A stretch of 64,000 nt of DNA, taken from positions 1 through 64,000 of the forward strand of contig JAZONV010000082.1 in assembly GCA_045654685.1 (NCBI GenBank), in the 5' to 3' direction. Both the position numbers and the translations under genes were made by a program. Origin of the DNA: RGIG1828 sp045654685 (GTDB lineage Bacteria > Bacillota > Clostridia > UMGS1810). The notes beneath the pieces were generated by a model. That model worked only from the letters and a program-made list of their open reading frames with translations, was not told where the DNA came from and did not search any database. Shown here piece after piece: positions 33,558 through 42,111 of this stretch; position 1 is the first letter of the stretch; each line of letters opens with the position of its first letter.

Positions 33558-33680
33558 ATTGTAGACAGGGAAAGCTCCCCCGCCAACCTGTCTGCACAAT
33601 CTCCATAAACTTAAAAAATCCTTAAACGCAAAAACGGCAGAGAAAGTTATCCCCCCAACGTCTCTGCTGTTTTTGTCTGT
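33558..33680 (+). ncRNA. candidate small RNA with two C-rich-loop hairpins
   Basis: In the 445-bp gap 33464-33907 are two hairpins of similar plan. The first pairs GTAGACAGG with CCTGTCTGC around GAAAGCTCCCCCGCCAA. The second pairs CGGCAGAG with CTCTGCTG around AAAGTTATCCCCCCAACG and is followed by TTTTTG, a likely terminator. C-rich loops are typical of Firmicute small RNAs that pair with ribosome binding sites. Two TGTTAACA palindromes (33499-33506, 33546-33553) lie just upstream. The promoter is weak by eye. The remainder of the gap shows nothing recognised. Confidence 0.45.
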
Positions 33681-33907
33681 AAGAATATAGAAGATTGAGT
33701 GAGATGGCACAAAAATCGGGTGTAAAACCGGCAAAAAAGTGTGAAAAAAGGTTGAAATTTTGGCTAAAATGTTTAAAAACATACCCCTAATTTTCGGGAA
33801 TGTGGATAAAATCACTAAAATGTGGTGGAATTCTTGAAAAAAATGCAAAAAAATATTACAATAGTATATGTATAAATAACTTAAATTGGGAAAATGGGGT
33901 GTCATAT

Positions 33908-34993
33908 ATGAACGTTAGATATTTCCAGCAAATTACTCATCAGATGAAAGATGTGATGAACAGAGACCTTGGTCTTATCACAGACTCCGGACTTGTTATT
34001 GCATCAAGTGAAGGAATAATCACAGGAACAGACCTTGAATGTGTTCTTTCTTTCACAGAAGACAATGTGGACACTTTCACATACAACGGTTTCACATATA
34101 AACCGATTGTAGTTATGGGTAAAATAGATTATATCATTTTTGTAAAAGGTGATGACTCGCTTGCAAGAAACTATGTTGACATTTTGCAGGTAAGTTTTTC
34201 AAGTGTTAAATCACTCTATGATGACAAACACGACAGACTCAATTTTATTAAGAACTTTCTTCTTGATAACATTTTGCCCGGTGATGTTCTTGCAAAGGCT
34301 GCAGAACTTCATCTTACAATAGAAACAAGAAGAGTTGTATTTCTGATTCAGACAGAACGTCTCACAGATTTCTCTGTTCTTGAGCTTGTGGAAAATATGT
34401 TCCCCAACAAACAGACAGACTTTGTTGTAAGTGTTGATGAAAACAATATTGCACTTGTAAAGGAACTTGATTCCGACCCATCCCTCGGCGATCTTCAGAC
34501 CATTGCCAAAAACATCTGCAACACCATCAATTCAGAAGTTATGACTTCTGCTTCAATCGGTATCGGTACAGTTGTGGGTAACATAAAAGAAATTGCTCGT
34601 TCATATAAAGAGGCAAGGGTAGCTCTTGAAGTGGGAAAAGTTTTTGACGACGAAAAGAGAGTTTTAAGCTATGAAGATCTTGGAATAGGAAGACTCATAT
34701 ATCAGCTTCCCACAACCCTTTGCGAACTTTTCCTCACAGAAGTGTTCAAGAAAGGTTCTATAGAAGAACTTGATCAGGAAATAATTTTCACAATTCAGAA
34801 GTTCTTTGAAAACAACCTCAACGTTTCCGAAACATCAAGACAGCTTTATGTTCACAGAAACACACTTGTGTACAGACTTGATAAAATCCAGAAGATAACA
34901 GGTCTCGACCTCAGAATCTTTGATCAGGCAATAATATTCAAAGTTGCAATGATGGTTAATAAATATCTCACATCAAATGCTACAAAATTATAA
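33908..34993 (+). CDS. PucR/CdaR-type transcriptional regulator
   Basis: A 361-residue regulator. An N-terminal diacid-sensor-like domain (about 1-110, YFQQITHQMKDVMNRDLGLI...GLVIASSEG) is followed by a GGDEF-like middle domain (SIGIGTVVGNIKEIARSYKEA). The C-terminal PucR helix-turn-helix reads LNVSETSRQLYVHRNTLVYR. Such proteins control carbohydrate-acid or purine use genes in other bacteria. No obvious catabolic operon is adjacent, so the target is unknown. ATG 33908 follows ATGGGGTG. A longer frame from 33800 lacks a ribosome binding site. Confidence 0.85.
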   Translation: MNVRYFQQITHQMKDVMNRDLGLITDSGLVIASSEGIITGTDLECVLSFTEDNVDTFTYNGFTYKPIVVMGKIDYIIFVKGDDSLARNYVDILQVSFSSVKSLYDDKHDRLNFIKNFLLDNILPGDVLAKAAELHLTIETRRVVFLIQTERLTDFSVLELVENMFPNKQTDFVVSVDENNIALVKELDSDPSLGDLQTIAKNICNTINSEVMTSASIGIGTVVGNIKEIARSYKEARVALEVGKVFDDEKRVLSYEDLGIGRLIYQLPTTLCELFLTEVFKKGSIEELDQEIIFTIQKFFENNLNVSETSRQLYVHRNTLVYRLDKIQKITGLDLRIFDQAIIFKVAMMVNKYLTSNATKL

Positions 34994-35008
34994 TATGCAA
35001 TAAATAAT

Positions 35009-35080
35009 GGCGGAGGAAAAAGGTCACAAGGGGGAATGTGTCTTGGGGCTCATTCTCCGCCTAATCGCATTTTATGTGGC
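35009..35080 (+). other. folded leader region upstream of ftsE
   Basis: GGCGGAG (35009-35015) pairs with CTCCGCC (35055-35061) around a G-rich insert that can itself form CACA/TGTG or CAAG/CTTG pairings. A second hairpin ATCGC/GCGAT follows at about 35064-35082. No U-run follows, so this is not a terminator. It may be a structured leader of ftsEX; no known riboswitch class was recognised. Confidence 0.4.
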
Positions 35081-35129
35081 GATATTAAACCTTTAAATTT
35101 CAGCAAATATGAAAAAAGGAGGTATTTTT

Positions 35130-35822
35130 ATGATTACCTTTGAAAATGTTTCAAAGATATATGATAATGGCTATGGTGCATTAAAAGGGATATCCTTTCA
35201 CATAAATAAAGGAGAATTTGTCTTTCTTGTAGGTTCAAGTGCCGCAGGAAAATCCACAATCATAAAACTTATGATGAAGGAGGAAAGTGCAACAGGCGGA
35301 CAGATTTTCATAAATGATATTGATGTAAACGCTCTCCGTCACCGTGAGATTCCCTATTTCAGAAGAACTCTCGGAGTTGTTTTCCAGGATTTCAGACTTC
35401 TTCCCAACAAAAACGTTCAGGAAAATGTTGCATATGCAATGGAAATAGTTGGAGCACCCACAAAGGAAATCAGGAAAAATGTTCCCATAGTCTTAAGTCA
35501 GGTGGGACTTTCCGCAAAAGCAAAAATGTATCCTCACCAGCTCTCAGGCGGTGAACAGCAGAGAGTAGCCATTGCAAGAGCAATTGTTAATAATCCCGTG
35601 GTTTTAATTGCCGATGAACCCACAGGTAACCTTGACCCGGATACCGCCCAGGAAATTATGGCAATTATGGAAGATATCAACAAGCGCGGAACAACAGTTG
35701 TAATGGCAACACACGCAGAAAAGATTGTAAACAGTATGAAAAAAAGGGTAATAGTTGTTGAAAAAGGCATAATTACCCGTGATGAGAATGAAGGTGGATA
35801 TAACGATGTTCAGAGCAATTAG
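35130..35822 (+). CDS. ftsE: cell division ATP-binding protein FtsE
   Basis: FtsE is the ATPase of the FtsEX complex, which activates peptidoglycan hydrolases at the septum or sidewall. The 230 residues contain Walker A GSSAAGKST, the Q-loop VFQDFRLLPN typical of FtsE, signature LSGGEQQR and Walker B LIADEPTGNLDPDTA. The start follows AAAGGAGG (35115-35122). It overlaps ftsX by 17 bases. The M23 hydrolase two genes on is the likely target of the complex, an inference from gene order. Confidence 0.96.
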   Translation: MITFENVSKIYDNGYGALKGISFHINKGEFVFLVGSSAAGKSTIIKLMMKEESATGGQIFINDIDVNALRHREIPYFRRTLGVVFQDFRLLPNKNVQENVAYAMEIVGAPTKEIRKNVPIVLSQVGLSAKAKMYPHQLSGGEQQRVAIARAIVNNPVVLIADEPTGNLDPDTAQEIMAIMEDINKRGTTVVMATHAEKIVNSMKKRVIVVEKGIITRDENEGGYNDVQSN

Positions 35823-37098
35823 GCGATCATTTACAGAAGGCATAAAAGGAATGGCGAAAAACGGACTTATGACAGTTACATCCCTTCTTGTGGTAACTGC
35901 ATGTATATTTGTTTTCGGTGTGTTCCTCATGTGCATTTTCAATATTAACTACATGACAGAGAAAATGGCTGACGACTATCAGGTGGATGTGTATGTTTCA
36001 AAAACCATTCAGGTGGATTCGGAAGCTGTGGGGGTGTTCATTGATCGTGCGCCCGAACTTACCGATGAAGAGTATGAAGAAAAGAAAAAACAAATTGAAA
36101 CTCTTGTAATCGGTCAGGAAAACGTGGATGTTTCTTCCATAAAGTTCACAACGGCATCAGAAAGATTTGAAGAATTTGTGAAAACACTTTCGGACGAAGA
36201 AAGAAAAAGCTATGAATTCATAACCGAGATGCCTCTTGGGGATTCTTTCTCTCTTGTTCTTGAAGATGCGGAAAAACAGATAGAAACATTGAGAAAACTT
36301 GCAGAAATAGAAGGGGTTTCCCAGGTTCTTACGGGAAATGAAATCTACGCAAAATATGCAAGTGCAGGTTCAATTTCTGCCAGCATAACCGATGCAAAAT
36401 ATGAAGAAATCAAAGCAAATGTTAAAGCAGAGATTGAAAAGATTCCAAACATAGACACCAAAAACATCGGATTTGTTAACGGCGTGGAATATTTCAAAGA
36501 GTTTAAAAAAGGTCTTTCCGAAGAAGAACTGAAAGACTTTGAAGGACTTCCCGATGACCTTATTTCCGACGCATATGAAATAAGACTTCTGGACCTTTCA
36601 AAGGCAGAAGAAACCATAGCGGCACTTTCGGAACTTGAACATGTTGAAAGTGTTGAAAACAGCCGTGAAATCATTGAAATAATTGAAGATCTCAAAGATG
36701 GTGTGAGAACAATTTCCATATGGATTATTGTTGCATTTGCTCTGGTTAGTCTTTTCATCATTTCAAACACCATAAAACTCACAGTTCACAACAGAAGAAA
36801 AGAAATCAATATTATGAAATATGTGGGCGCAACCGATTCCTACATAAGAGGACCTTTCATAATGGAAGGAATCCTTTTGGGAATAACATCTGCCCTTATA
36901 GCATTTCTTGTCAGCAGATGGTCATATCAGGGTCTGATGGCGGCAATAGCCTCCGGACAAAGTGCACTTCCCATGGTAACCTCCATGGTCAAATTTTCAC
37001 AGATATGGCCCCAGCTTATTGGTGCATATCTTATTATGGGAACATTTATCGGAGCTTTCGGAAGCTTTATATCGGTAAGAAGATATATGAATGTGTAA
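35806..37098 (+). CDS. ftsX: cell division protein FtsX
   Basis: FtsX is the membrane partner of FtsE and passes its ATPase cycle to extracellular hydrolases. The 430-residue protein has one N-terminal helix (MTVTSLLVVTACIFVFGVFLMCIF, split here as residues about 22-45). A large extracellular domain follows (about 50-305), larger than in many bacteria and apparently containing two similar halves (each with ERFEEFVKTLSDEE/ EYFKEFKKGLSEEE and EIYAKYASAG/ ENSREII-type ends). Three C-terminal helices with the FtsX/MacB domain end it. GAAGGTGG precedes ATG 35806, inside the ftsE end. Confidence 0.94.
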   Translation: MFRAIRRSFTEGIKGMAKNGLMTVTSLLVVTACIFVFGVFLMCIFNINYMTEKMADDYQVDVYVSKTIQVDSEAVGVFIDRAPELTDEEYEEKKKQIETLVIGQENVDVSSIKFTTASERFEEFVKTLSDEERKSYEFITEMPLGDSFSLVLEDAEKQIETLRKLAEIEGVSQVLTGNEIYAKYASAGSISASITDAKYEEIKANVKAEIEKIPNIDTKNIGFVNGVEYFKEFKKGLSEEELKDFEGLPDDLISDAYEIRLLDLSKAEETIAALSELEHVESVENSREIIEIIEDLKDGVRTISIWIIVAFALVSLFIISNTIKLTVHNRRKEINIMKYVGATDSYIRGPFIMEGILLGITSALIAFLVSRWSYQGLMAAIASGQSALPMVTSMVKFSQIWPQLIGAYLIMGTFIGAFGSFISVRRYMNV

Positions 37099-37190
37099 AA
37101 TGCTATGCAAAAGTTGTTTGAATCCGAAAATGAAAATCACCGGAATTTTTCTAATTCCGCTTGTTCCATGCAAAAGAAAGGAAAGTATCT

Positions 37191-38354
37191 ATGCTGAAAA
37201 ACAAAAGAGTCATAAGAGTACTTGCAATAATAGCTCTTGCGTTTTTTGTTATGATGAGTCTCTATTCTTCGATTCTGCCTCTTAAGGCAGGGGCGATTTC
37301 CGTATCGGAAGCCCAGAGACGTCAACAGGAAGCCAATTCAAAAAAAGAAGCGGCACAAAAATCGCAAAACGAAGAAATCGCAAGAAGAGAGGAACTGGAT
37401 GGTCAGATTGGCCAGGTTCAGGCGCAGATAGACGAATATCAGACTCAGATTGACCAGAAAACTCAGGCGATTGATGCCAGCGAAAGAAAAATACTTGAAC
37501 TCACAAGAGATTTGCACGATCAGAACTCGGGATATAATGAAAGAGCAAAAAGACTTATAAAAAAGGGAGATGTTTCATATACTGAAATAATCCTCCGTTC
37601 AAAATCCTTTGAGGATATGGTAAGAAGAATTTCTGTAATCAAGAAAGTTGCTCACTATGACAAAGGGAAACTTGATGATATAGCAAATTCAATGACAGAC
37701 GTTGAAAAAATGAAAGAAGACCTTCTTGTGCAAAAAGAAGAGGTAATAGGTCTTAAACAGGTTCAGGACGAAAAGAAAGCAGAACTTGACACTTTGAGGG
37801 CTGAAAGTCAGGCAATCATTGATAAACTGCAGAAAGATATTGATGCATTTGAAAGAGAATATGAAAGCGCAAAACAGGCAGAAGCGGCAGCGAGAGCAGA
37901 AGCGGAAAGACTCAGACAGCAGTCTGATCAGACAATTCAGCTTCCCGCAAACTATACAGGCGGTGCCTTCCTCTGGCCTTCCAACACAACAAGACTTGTA
38001 ACTTCTCCCTATGGCTATCGTATCCACCCCGTAACGGGACGTTCAAGATTCCATGCAGGTATTGATATTGGTGCCGCATACGGCACATCAATTTTAGCTG
38101 CAAATGATGGTGTTGTAATTGTTTCGGGATACAACTCCGGCGGTTACGGAAACTATGTGGTAATCAACCATGGTGGCGGCTACACAACTCTCTATGCTCA
38201 CTGCAGTTCCCTTTTGGTATCAAGAGGTCAGACAGTTTCAAGAGGTCAGGTTATTGCAAAATGCGGTTCAACAGGTATGAGTACCGGCCCTCACATTCAT
38301 TTTGAGGTGCAGTATAACGGTTCTACAACCAACCCAATGCAGTATTTTAACTGA
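37191..38354 (+). CDS. M23 murein hydrolase with coiled coil (EnvC/CwlO-like role)
   Basis: A 387-residue secreted protein: N-terminal signal (VLAIIALAFFVMMSLYSSIL), then a long coiled coil (about 40-240; heptads rich in Gln, Lys, Glu and Ala). The C-terminal LytM/M23 zinc peptidase has HAGIDIGAAYG (His and Asp ligands) and GPHIHFEV (HxH), all catalytic ligands present. The coiled coil plus M23 layout and placement after ftsEX match hydrolases gated by FtsEX. The start at ATG 37191 follows GAAAGGAAAG. Confidence 0.93.
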   Translation: MLKNKRVIRVLAIIALAFFVMMSLYSSILPLKAGAISVSEAQRRQQEANSKKEAAQKSQNEEIARREELDGQIGQVQAQIDEYQTQIDQKTQAIDASERKILELTRDLHDQNSGYNERAKRLIKKGDVSYTEIILRSKSFEDMVRRISVIKKVAHYDKGKLDDIANSMTDVEKMKEDLLVQKEEVIGLKQVQDEKKAELDTLRAESQAIIDKLQKDIDAFEREYESAKQAEAAARAEAERLRQQSDQTIQLPANYTGGAFLWPSNTTRLVTSPYGYRIHPVTGRSRFHAGIDIGAAYGTSILAANDGVVIVSGYNSGGYGNYVVINHGGGYTTLYAHCSSLLVSRGQTVSRGQVIAKCGSTGMSTGPHIHFEVQYNGSTTNPMQYFN

Positions 38355-38380
38355 TAACTCACTTTTGGAGTTGACAATTC

Positions 38381-39565
38381 ATGAACAAAAAAACATTTTT
38401 TATTACAATATTTACAAGCATGGTGGTAATGTTTATCATTACCACTTGCTTTTATATGACTCCCGTGGGAAAGATTGTATACACAACAATTCTTTCACGC
38501 TCGGGAGATTCTGTTCTTTCGAAAGTTGCAAAGGCAGAATATATCATAGACAAAAGATTTATGGGTGAATATGACAAAGTGACCATGACAGATAACGCCA
38601 TGTCGGGATTTGTATCGTCAATAGACGATGCCTACACAGATTATCTCCCTGCCTATCTGTACCGCAACATGACAGAGTCGTTAGAGGGAAGCTATAAGGG
38701 GATTGGCGTCACATGCACTCTTAAAGATAATAACATTATGATAAAGTCAGTATCCGAAAATTCACCTGCTATGAAAGCAGGGGTGATGTCGGGTGACATA
38801 ATCCTTTCCATAAACGGCAAAGACTATGATGCGGACACCTATTCGGACGCACTAAACACCATAAAAGCCACAAAAGAGGGCGAAAGCGTATTTCTTAAAA
38901 TCAGACGCGGTGAAGAAATTTTAGAAAAAGAAATCAAAATTGCCACCGTTTCAAGAGGATATGTGGAAGAAAAAATCCTTGACGGAAATATGGGATATGT
39001 GAGAGTTAAAACTTTTGCAACAGATATTTCAAAGGATTTTGAAAAAGCAATAGAAAAACTTGAAAAGAAAAAAGTTGAGTCACTCATCATTGACCTTCGT
39101 TCAAATCCCGGAGGCTCTCTTGATGCAGTTGTGGAAATGACAGACCTTCTGATTGGTGAGGGAATAATTACCACAGTTAAAGACAAAGACGGAAATGAAG
39201 AAAAATATACATCCGACAAAAACGAACTTGACATTCCAATGTGCGTTCTCATAAATTCCCAAAGTGCAAGTGCATCGGAAATTATGGCAGGAGCGCTTCA
39301 GCACTATAAGAAAGCATCTCTTGTGGGCGAGACCACCTTTGGAAAAGGCGTTGTTCAGGCAATTTATGAATTTGACGACAAAAGCGCCATGAGACTCACC
39401 ATTGCAAAATATTTCACACCGTCCGGAGAATGTATTGACGGCGTGGGAATAAAGCCCGACATTGAAGTTTTAATGCCTGACGGTGAGGTAATTTCCGATG
39501 AAAAAATCGGAACCGGCGAAGATGTTCAGCTGGAGAAGGCAAAAGAAGTTCTTAAAAAAGATTGA
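38381..39565 (+). CDS. carboxy-terminal processing protease (S41)
   Basis: A 394-residue secreted or membrane-anchored S41 protease of the CtpA/CtpB type. An N-terminal membrane helix (FITIFTSMVVMFIITTCFYM) is followed by a PDZ domain (about 95-180; GIGVTCTLKDNNIMIKSVSE, with AMKAGVMSGDIILSINGK). The catalytic domain has the nucleophile in NSQSASASEIMAGAL and the lysine in GETTFGKGVVQ. In Bacillus CtpB-like enzymes process signalling proteins and hydrolases. Position 27 bp after the M23 gene suggests one unit with ftsEX. Confidence 0.94.
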   Translation: MNKKTFFITIFTSMVVMFIITTCFYMTPVGKIVYTTILSRSGDSVLSKVAKAEYIIDKRFMGEYDKVTMTDNAMSGFVSSIDDAYTDYLPAYLYRNMTESLEGSYKGIGVTCTLKDNNIMIKSVSENSPAMKAGVMSGDIILSINGKDYDADTYSDALNTIKATKEGESVFLKIRRGEEILEKEIKIATVSRGYVEEKILDGNMGYVRVKTFATDISKDFEKAIEKLEKKKVESLIIDLRSNPGGSLDAVVEMTDLLIGEGIITTVKDKDGNEEKYTSDKNELDIPMCVLINSQSASASEIMAGALQHYKKASLVGETTFGKGVVQAIYEFDDKSAMRLTIAKYFTPSGECIDGVGIKPDIEVLMPDGEVISDEKIGTGEDVQLEKAKEVLKKD

Positions 39566-39667
39566 CAGATGCGGGGTTTTAGGATGAAACAAATGATGCA
39601 TTGAAGTGTGATATTTCGGGCTTGGCGGAAACAGTCAGCACTTAAAGCGAAGTAACGGAGGTTTATT

Positions 39668-40273
39668 ATGGCTTTGGAAAACAAACTTAATATAACAGAC
39701 TCTGCCCAACTTGCCCGCGTTGAAGAGAAAATCAGCAAGAAAAAGGCAGTTTTGCTTTACGATAAAGGTCTCCTTGACGGACTTGAAGCAGGAAAGTTTT
39801 CTTCCCTTGCCTTTATCCATAAATATTTGTTTGAAGACATTTATGCCTTTGCAGGCAAAGTCAGGGAAGTGAATATTTCAAAGGGAAACTTTCGCTTTGT
39901 TCCCATAATGTATCTTGGCACTGCTTTAGAGCACATCAGCAATATGCCACAGTCAACATTTGATGAAATCATTGAAAAATATGTGGAGATGAACATCGCT
40001 CACCCATTCAGAGAGGGTAACGGCAGGGCAACTCGCATCTGGCTTGATTTAATCTTAAAGAAGGAACTTTGCAAAGTGATAGACTGGAGCAGGGTTAATA
40101 AGGAAGATTACCTCCTTGCCATGGAGCGCAGTCCCGTGAAAGACATAGAAATCAAGCATATTTTGAAAAATGCCCTGACAGACCAAGTTGACGACAGGGA
40201 ACTATATATGAAAGGCATTGACAACAGTTACCACTATGAAGGCTATACTGCCTTTAAAACAGAAGAGTTGTGA
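39668..40273 (+). CDS. Fic-family protein adenylyltransferase
   Basis: Fic proteins transfer AMP or other nucleotide moieties to target hydroxyls. The 201 residues carry the full catalytic motif HPFREGNGRATR (catalytic His; Mg-binding Glu; Asn and Arg for the phosphates) at about 117-128, so activity is likely. Near the C-terminus SYHYEG fits the inhibitory (S/T)xxxE(G/N) motif, in the position of class III, self-inhibited Fic proteins such as NmFic. No separate antitoxin gene is adjacent, consistent with self-control. GTAACGGAGG precedes the ATG. Target unknown. Confidence 0.9.
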   Translation: MALENKLNITDSAQLARVEEKISKKKAVLLYDKGLLDGLEAGKFSSLAFIHKYLFEDIYAFAGKVREVNISKGNFRFVPIMYLGTALEHISNMPQSTFDEIIEKYVEMNIAHPFREGNGRATRIWLDLILKKELCKVIDWSRVNKEDYLLAMERSPVKDIEIKHILKNALTDQVDDRELYMKGIDNSYHYEGYTAFKTEEL

Positions 40274-40350
40274 TTGTTTGGTGCATTTGTTTTGTCAAAA
40301 TTAAATATTGTAACAATAAAATACAATTAAAACACAGGGAGGATTAACCT

Positions 40351-41352
40351 ATGAAAAAAATTATATCTCTTATTCTCATGGTTTCAATGATGCTTTCAGG
40401 TCTTTGTGCGTATTGTGCAGAGGAAAATCCTGTAACTGTCTATGTTGACGGAGTTAAAATCAATTTTGATGTTGACCCCATAATAGACAACGGAAGAACA
40501 CTTGTTCCACTTCGTTACATCTTTGAATCTCTTGGTGCCACAGTTGAATGGAGAGGGGAAACCTCCACCGCTGTTGCCAAAAAAGGAGAAGACACCATAG
40601 AAATTTCTATCGGAAGCAATGTTCTCTACAAAAACGGCAACCCCACAGAACTTGACGTTGGTGCAAAGCTTTTGAACGGAAGAACCCTGGTTCCTGCAAG
40701 AGCGGTTTCCGAAGGTATGGGTTGTGACGTAAAATGGGATGATAAGGAAAGAAGAGTCATCATAAGAAGCAAAAATTCTCTTATGTTTTCAGAGATTTCT
40801 CCCGAAGATGAGGCAAAAATAAAAGTAAACTATCCAAAAACCTATGAAAAAATAGTTTTTGAATCTCTTTATGATAATTTCAGAACATCGGGCAAAGAAT
40901 ATTTCAAAGGCATTTCCCAGAATGCTGATGAAACAAAGAATTTTGTGAATTATGTGTGGGATATGGAGATAATGAACGCAATTTTGGAAGTTCAGGAAGC
41001 ATCCGAGACAGTATATGTTGTAAATGCCTATGAAAAAATCACAGAGGATGTTATAAAAGAAGCATATATCGCTCTTGCATCAAAAATCGGTATGGGCTCT
41101 GAAAATGCTTTCACATCTTCATATGAAAAAACACCGAGTGGAAAAGATGTTTTGCTTCTCACAATGATAGATGCATCACTTGGATGTTCATTTATAGGTG
41201 TTGTTGCAGCAGATGATGATGTGAGATATTTCCTTCTTGCAGATGTAGACGGCAAAAAGGAAGTTTGCGAAATGAGAGCCACAGGAATGATGACATATGC
41301 AAAATCTGCAAAAGATAAAAAAAGTTTTTTGAGCGCTATTGATAATGTTTAA
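40351..41352 (+). CDS. secreted protein with copper-amine-oxidase-type stalk domain
   Basis: A 333-residue secreted protein. Signal peptide MKKIISLILMVSMMLSGLCA (cleavage near AYCAEE). Residues about 28-145 form a stalk domain of the copper amine oxidase N-terminal type, with two typical repeats (DNGRTLVPLRYIFESLGATVEW, read in parts, and NGRTLVPARAVSEGMGCDVKWD). These domains are common on clostridial surface proteins. The C-terminal half (about 150-333) is not recognised. AGGGAGG precedes the ATG. The tandem repeat array begins immediately after its stop codon. Confidence 0.85.
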   Translation: MKKIISLILMVSMMLSGLCAYCAEENPVTVYVDGVKINFDVDPIIDNGRTLVPLRYIFESLGATVEWRGETSTAVAKKGEDTIEISIGSNVLYKNGNPTELDVGAKLLNGRTLVPARAVSEGMGCDVKWDDKERRVIIRSKNSLMFSEISPEDEAKIKVNYPKTYEKIVFESLYDNFRTSGKEYFKGISQNADETKNFVNYVWDMEIMNAILEVQEASETVYVVNAYEKITEDVIKEAYIALASKIGMGSENAFTSSYEKTPSGKDVLLLTMIDASLGCSFIGVVAADDDVRYFLLADVDGKKEVCEMRATGMMTYAKSAKDKKSFLSAIDNV

Positions 41353-41357
41353 TATGC

Positions 41358-41643
41358 AATGGAAAAAGCAGGCTGAACCTGCACCCAAGTCGCGAGCATA
41401 ATTTGATATACATCTCATCTCGCGAACAAAATACTGCGCAAATTCCTATACAGTGAAAAAAGCAGGCTGAACCTGCACCCAAGTCGCGAGCATAATTTGA
41501 TATACATCTTATCTCGCGAACAAAATACTGCGCAAATTCCTATACAGTGAAAAAAGCAGGCTGAGCCTGCACCCAAGTCGCGAGCATAATTTGATATACA
41601 TCTCATCTCGCGAACTAAACACTGCGCAAATTCCTATACAGTG
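41358..41643. repeat. 94-bp tandem repeat array
   Basis: Three near-identical 94-bp units (matching positions step 41368, 41462, 41556), and a fourth start at 41650. Each unit has hairpin GCAGG/CCTGC and inverted pair TCGCGAG/CTCGCGA (first unit 41390-41396 and 41419-41425). Read on the minus strand each unit ends GCAGG, loop, CCTGC, TTTTTT, a terminator shape. Units differ at only a few bases. The period is not a multiple of three and no ribosome binding site is present, so it is not protein coding. Confidence 0.85.
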
Positions 41644-41690
41644 AAAAAAGCAGGTGCGATTTTGGAAATTGCACCTGCAAAATTTTTTGA
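41644..41690 (+). terminator. terminator after the tandem array
   Basis: GCAGGTGC (41650-41657) pairs with GCACCTGC (41671-41678) and AAAATTTTTT follows. It shares its left edge with the repeat unit, as if the last unit had been converted to a longer hairpin. It probably ends rightward transcription. Confidence 0.7.
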
Positions 41691-41784
41691 CATGAATTTA
41701 GTAAAGAATGTTGAAATATGTCCAGAAATATGTCCAAAACATTAATATTGATGTATAATATTATAACAATGCACATATAATGTA

Positions 41785-41813
41785 TTGACAGAGCAATTAT
41801 GATATAGTATTAT
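41785..41813 (+). promoter_or_regulatory. promoter of the RelB/YafQ-type operon
   Basis: TTGACA (41785-41790), a 17-base spacer and TATTAT (41808-41813). Upstream TATAATATTATA (41752-41763) is a perfect palindrome, a plausible operator for antitoxin autorepression. Two tandem GAAATATGTCCA words lie at 41713-41736. Confidence 0.65.
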
Positions 41814-41835
41814 ATAAATGAAAGGGGTTGATATT

Positions 41836-42111
41836 ATGGCTACAACAAATGTTACAATGCGTATTGATGAAGAATTAAAATCTCAACTTCAGGAATTGGT
41901 TTCAAATCTCGGTATGGATATGACAACATTTTTTACCTTGTCTGCCAAACAGGCAGTTAGGGAACAGAGAATACCTTTTGATATTTCTTTAAGAGTACCT
42001 AACGCTGAAACAATTGAAGCGATAGAAGAAGTGAAAGCAATGAAGAAAAATCCTTCACTTGGAAAAACATACACAAATGTTGATGATATGATGAAGGAGT
42101 TATTAAGTTGA
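41836..42111 (+). CDS. RelB/DinJ-family antitoxin
   Basis: A 91-residue antitoxin with an N-terminal ribbon-helix-helix (ATTNVTMRIDEELKSQLQEL, then GMDMTTFFTLSAKQAVREQRIPF), the DinJ pattern. The C-terminal segment would wrap the toxin. It binds DNA and neutralises the toxin encoded next. ATG 41836 follows AAAGGGG; an upstream ATG at 41818 coincides with the predicted transcription start and is unlikely. The stop codon overlaps the toxin start by one base. Confidence 0.92.
   Translation: MATTNVTMRIDEELKSQLQELVSNLGMDMTTFFTLSAKQAVREQRIPFDISLRVPNAETIEAIEEVKAMKKNPSLGKTYTNVDDMMKELLS

Noticed and set aside
41415..41606. Open frame on the minus strand through the 94-bp tandem repeats
   Set aside because: The repeat period is not a multiple of three, there is no ribosome binding site, and the inverted pairs and terminators point to RNA or DNA structure instead.
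41358..41643. Tandem repeats considered as a CRISPR array
   Set aside because: The whole 94-bp unit repeats without variable spacers, and no cas gene is present.
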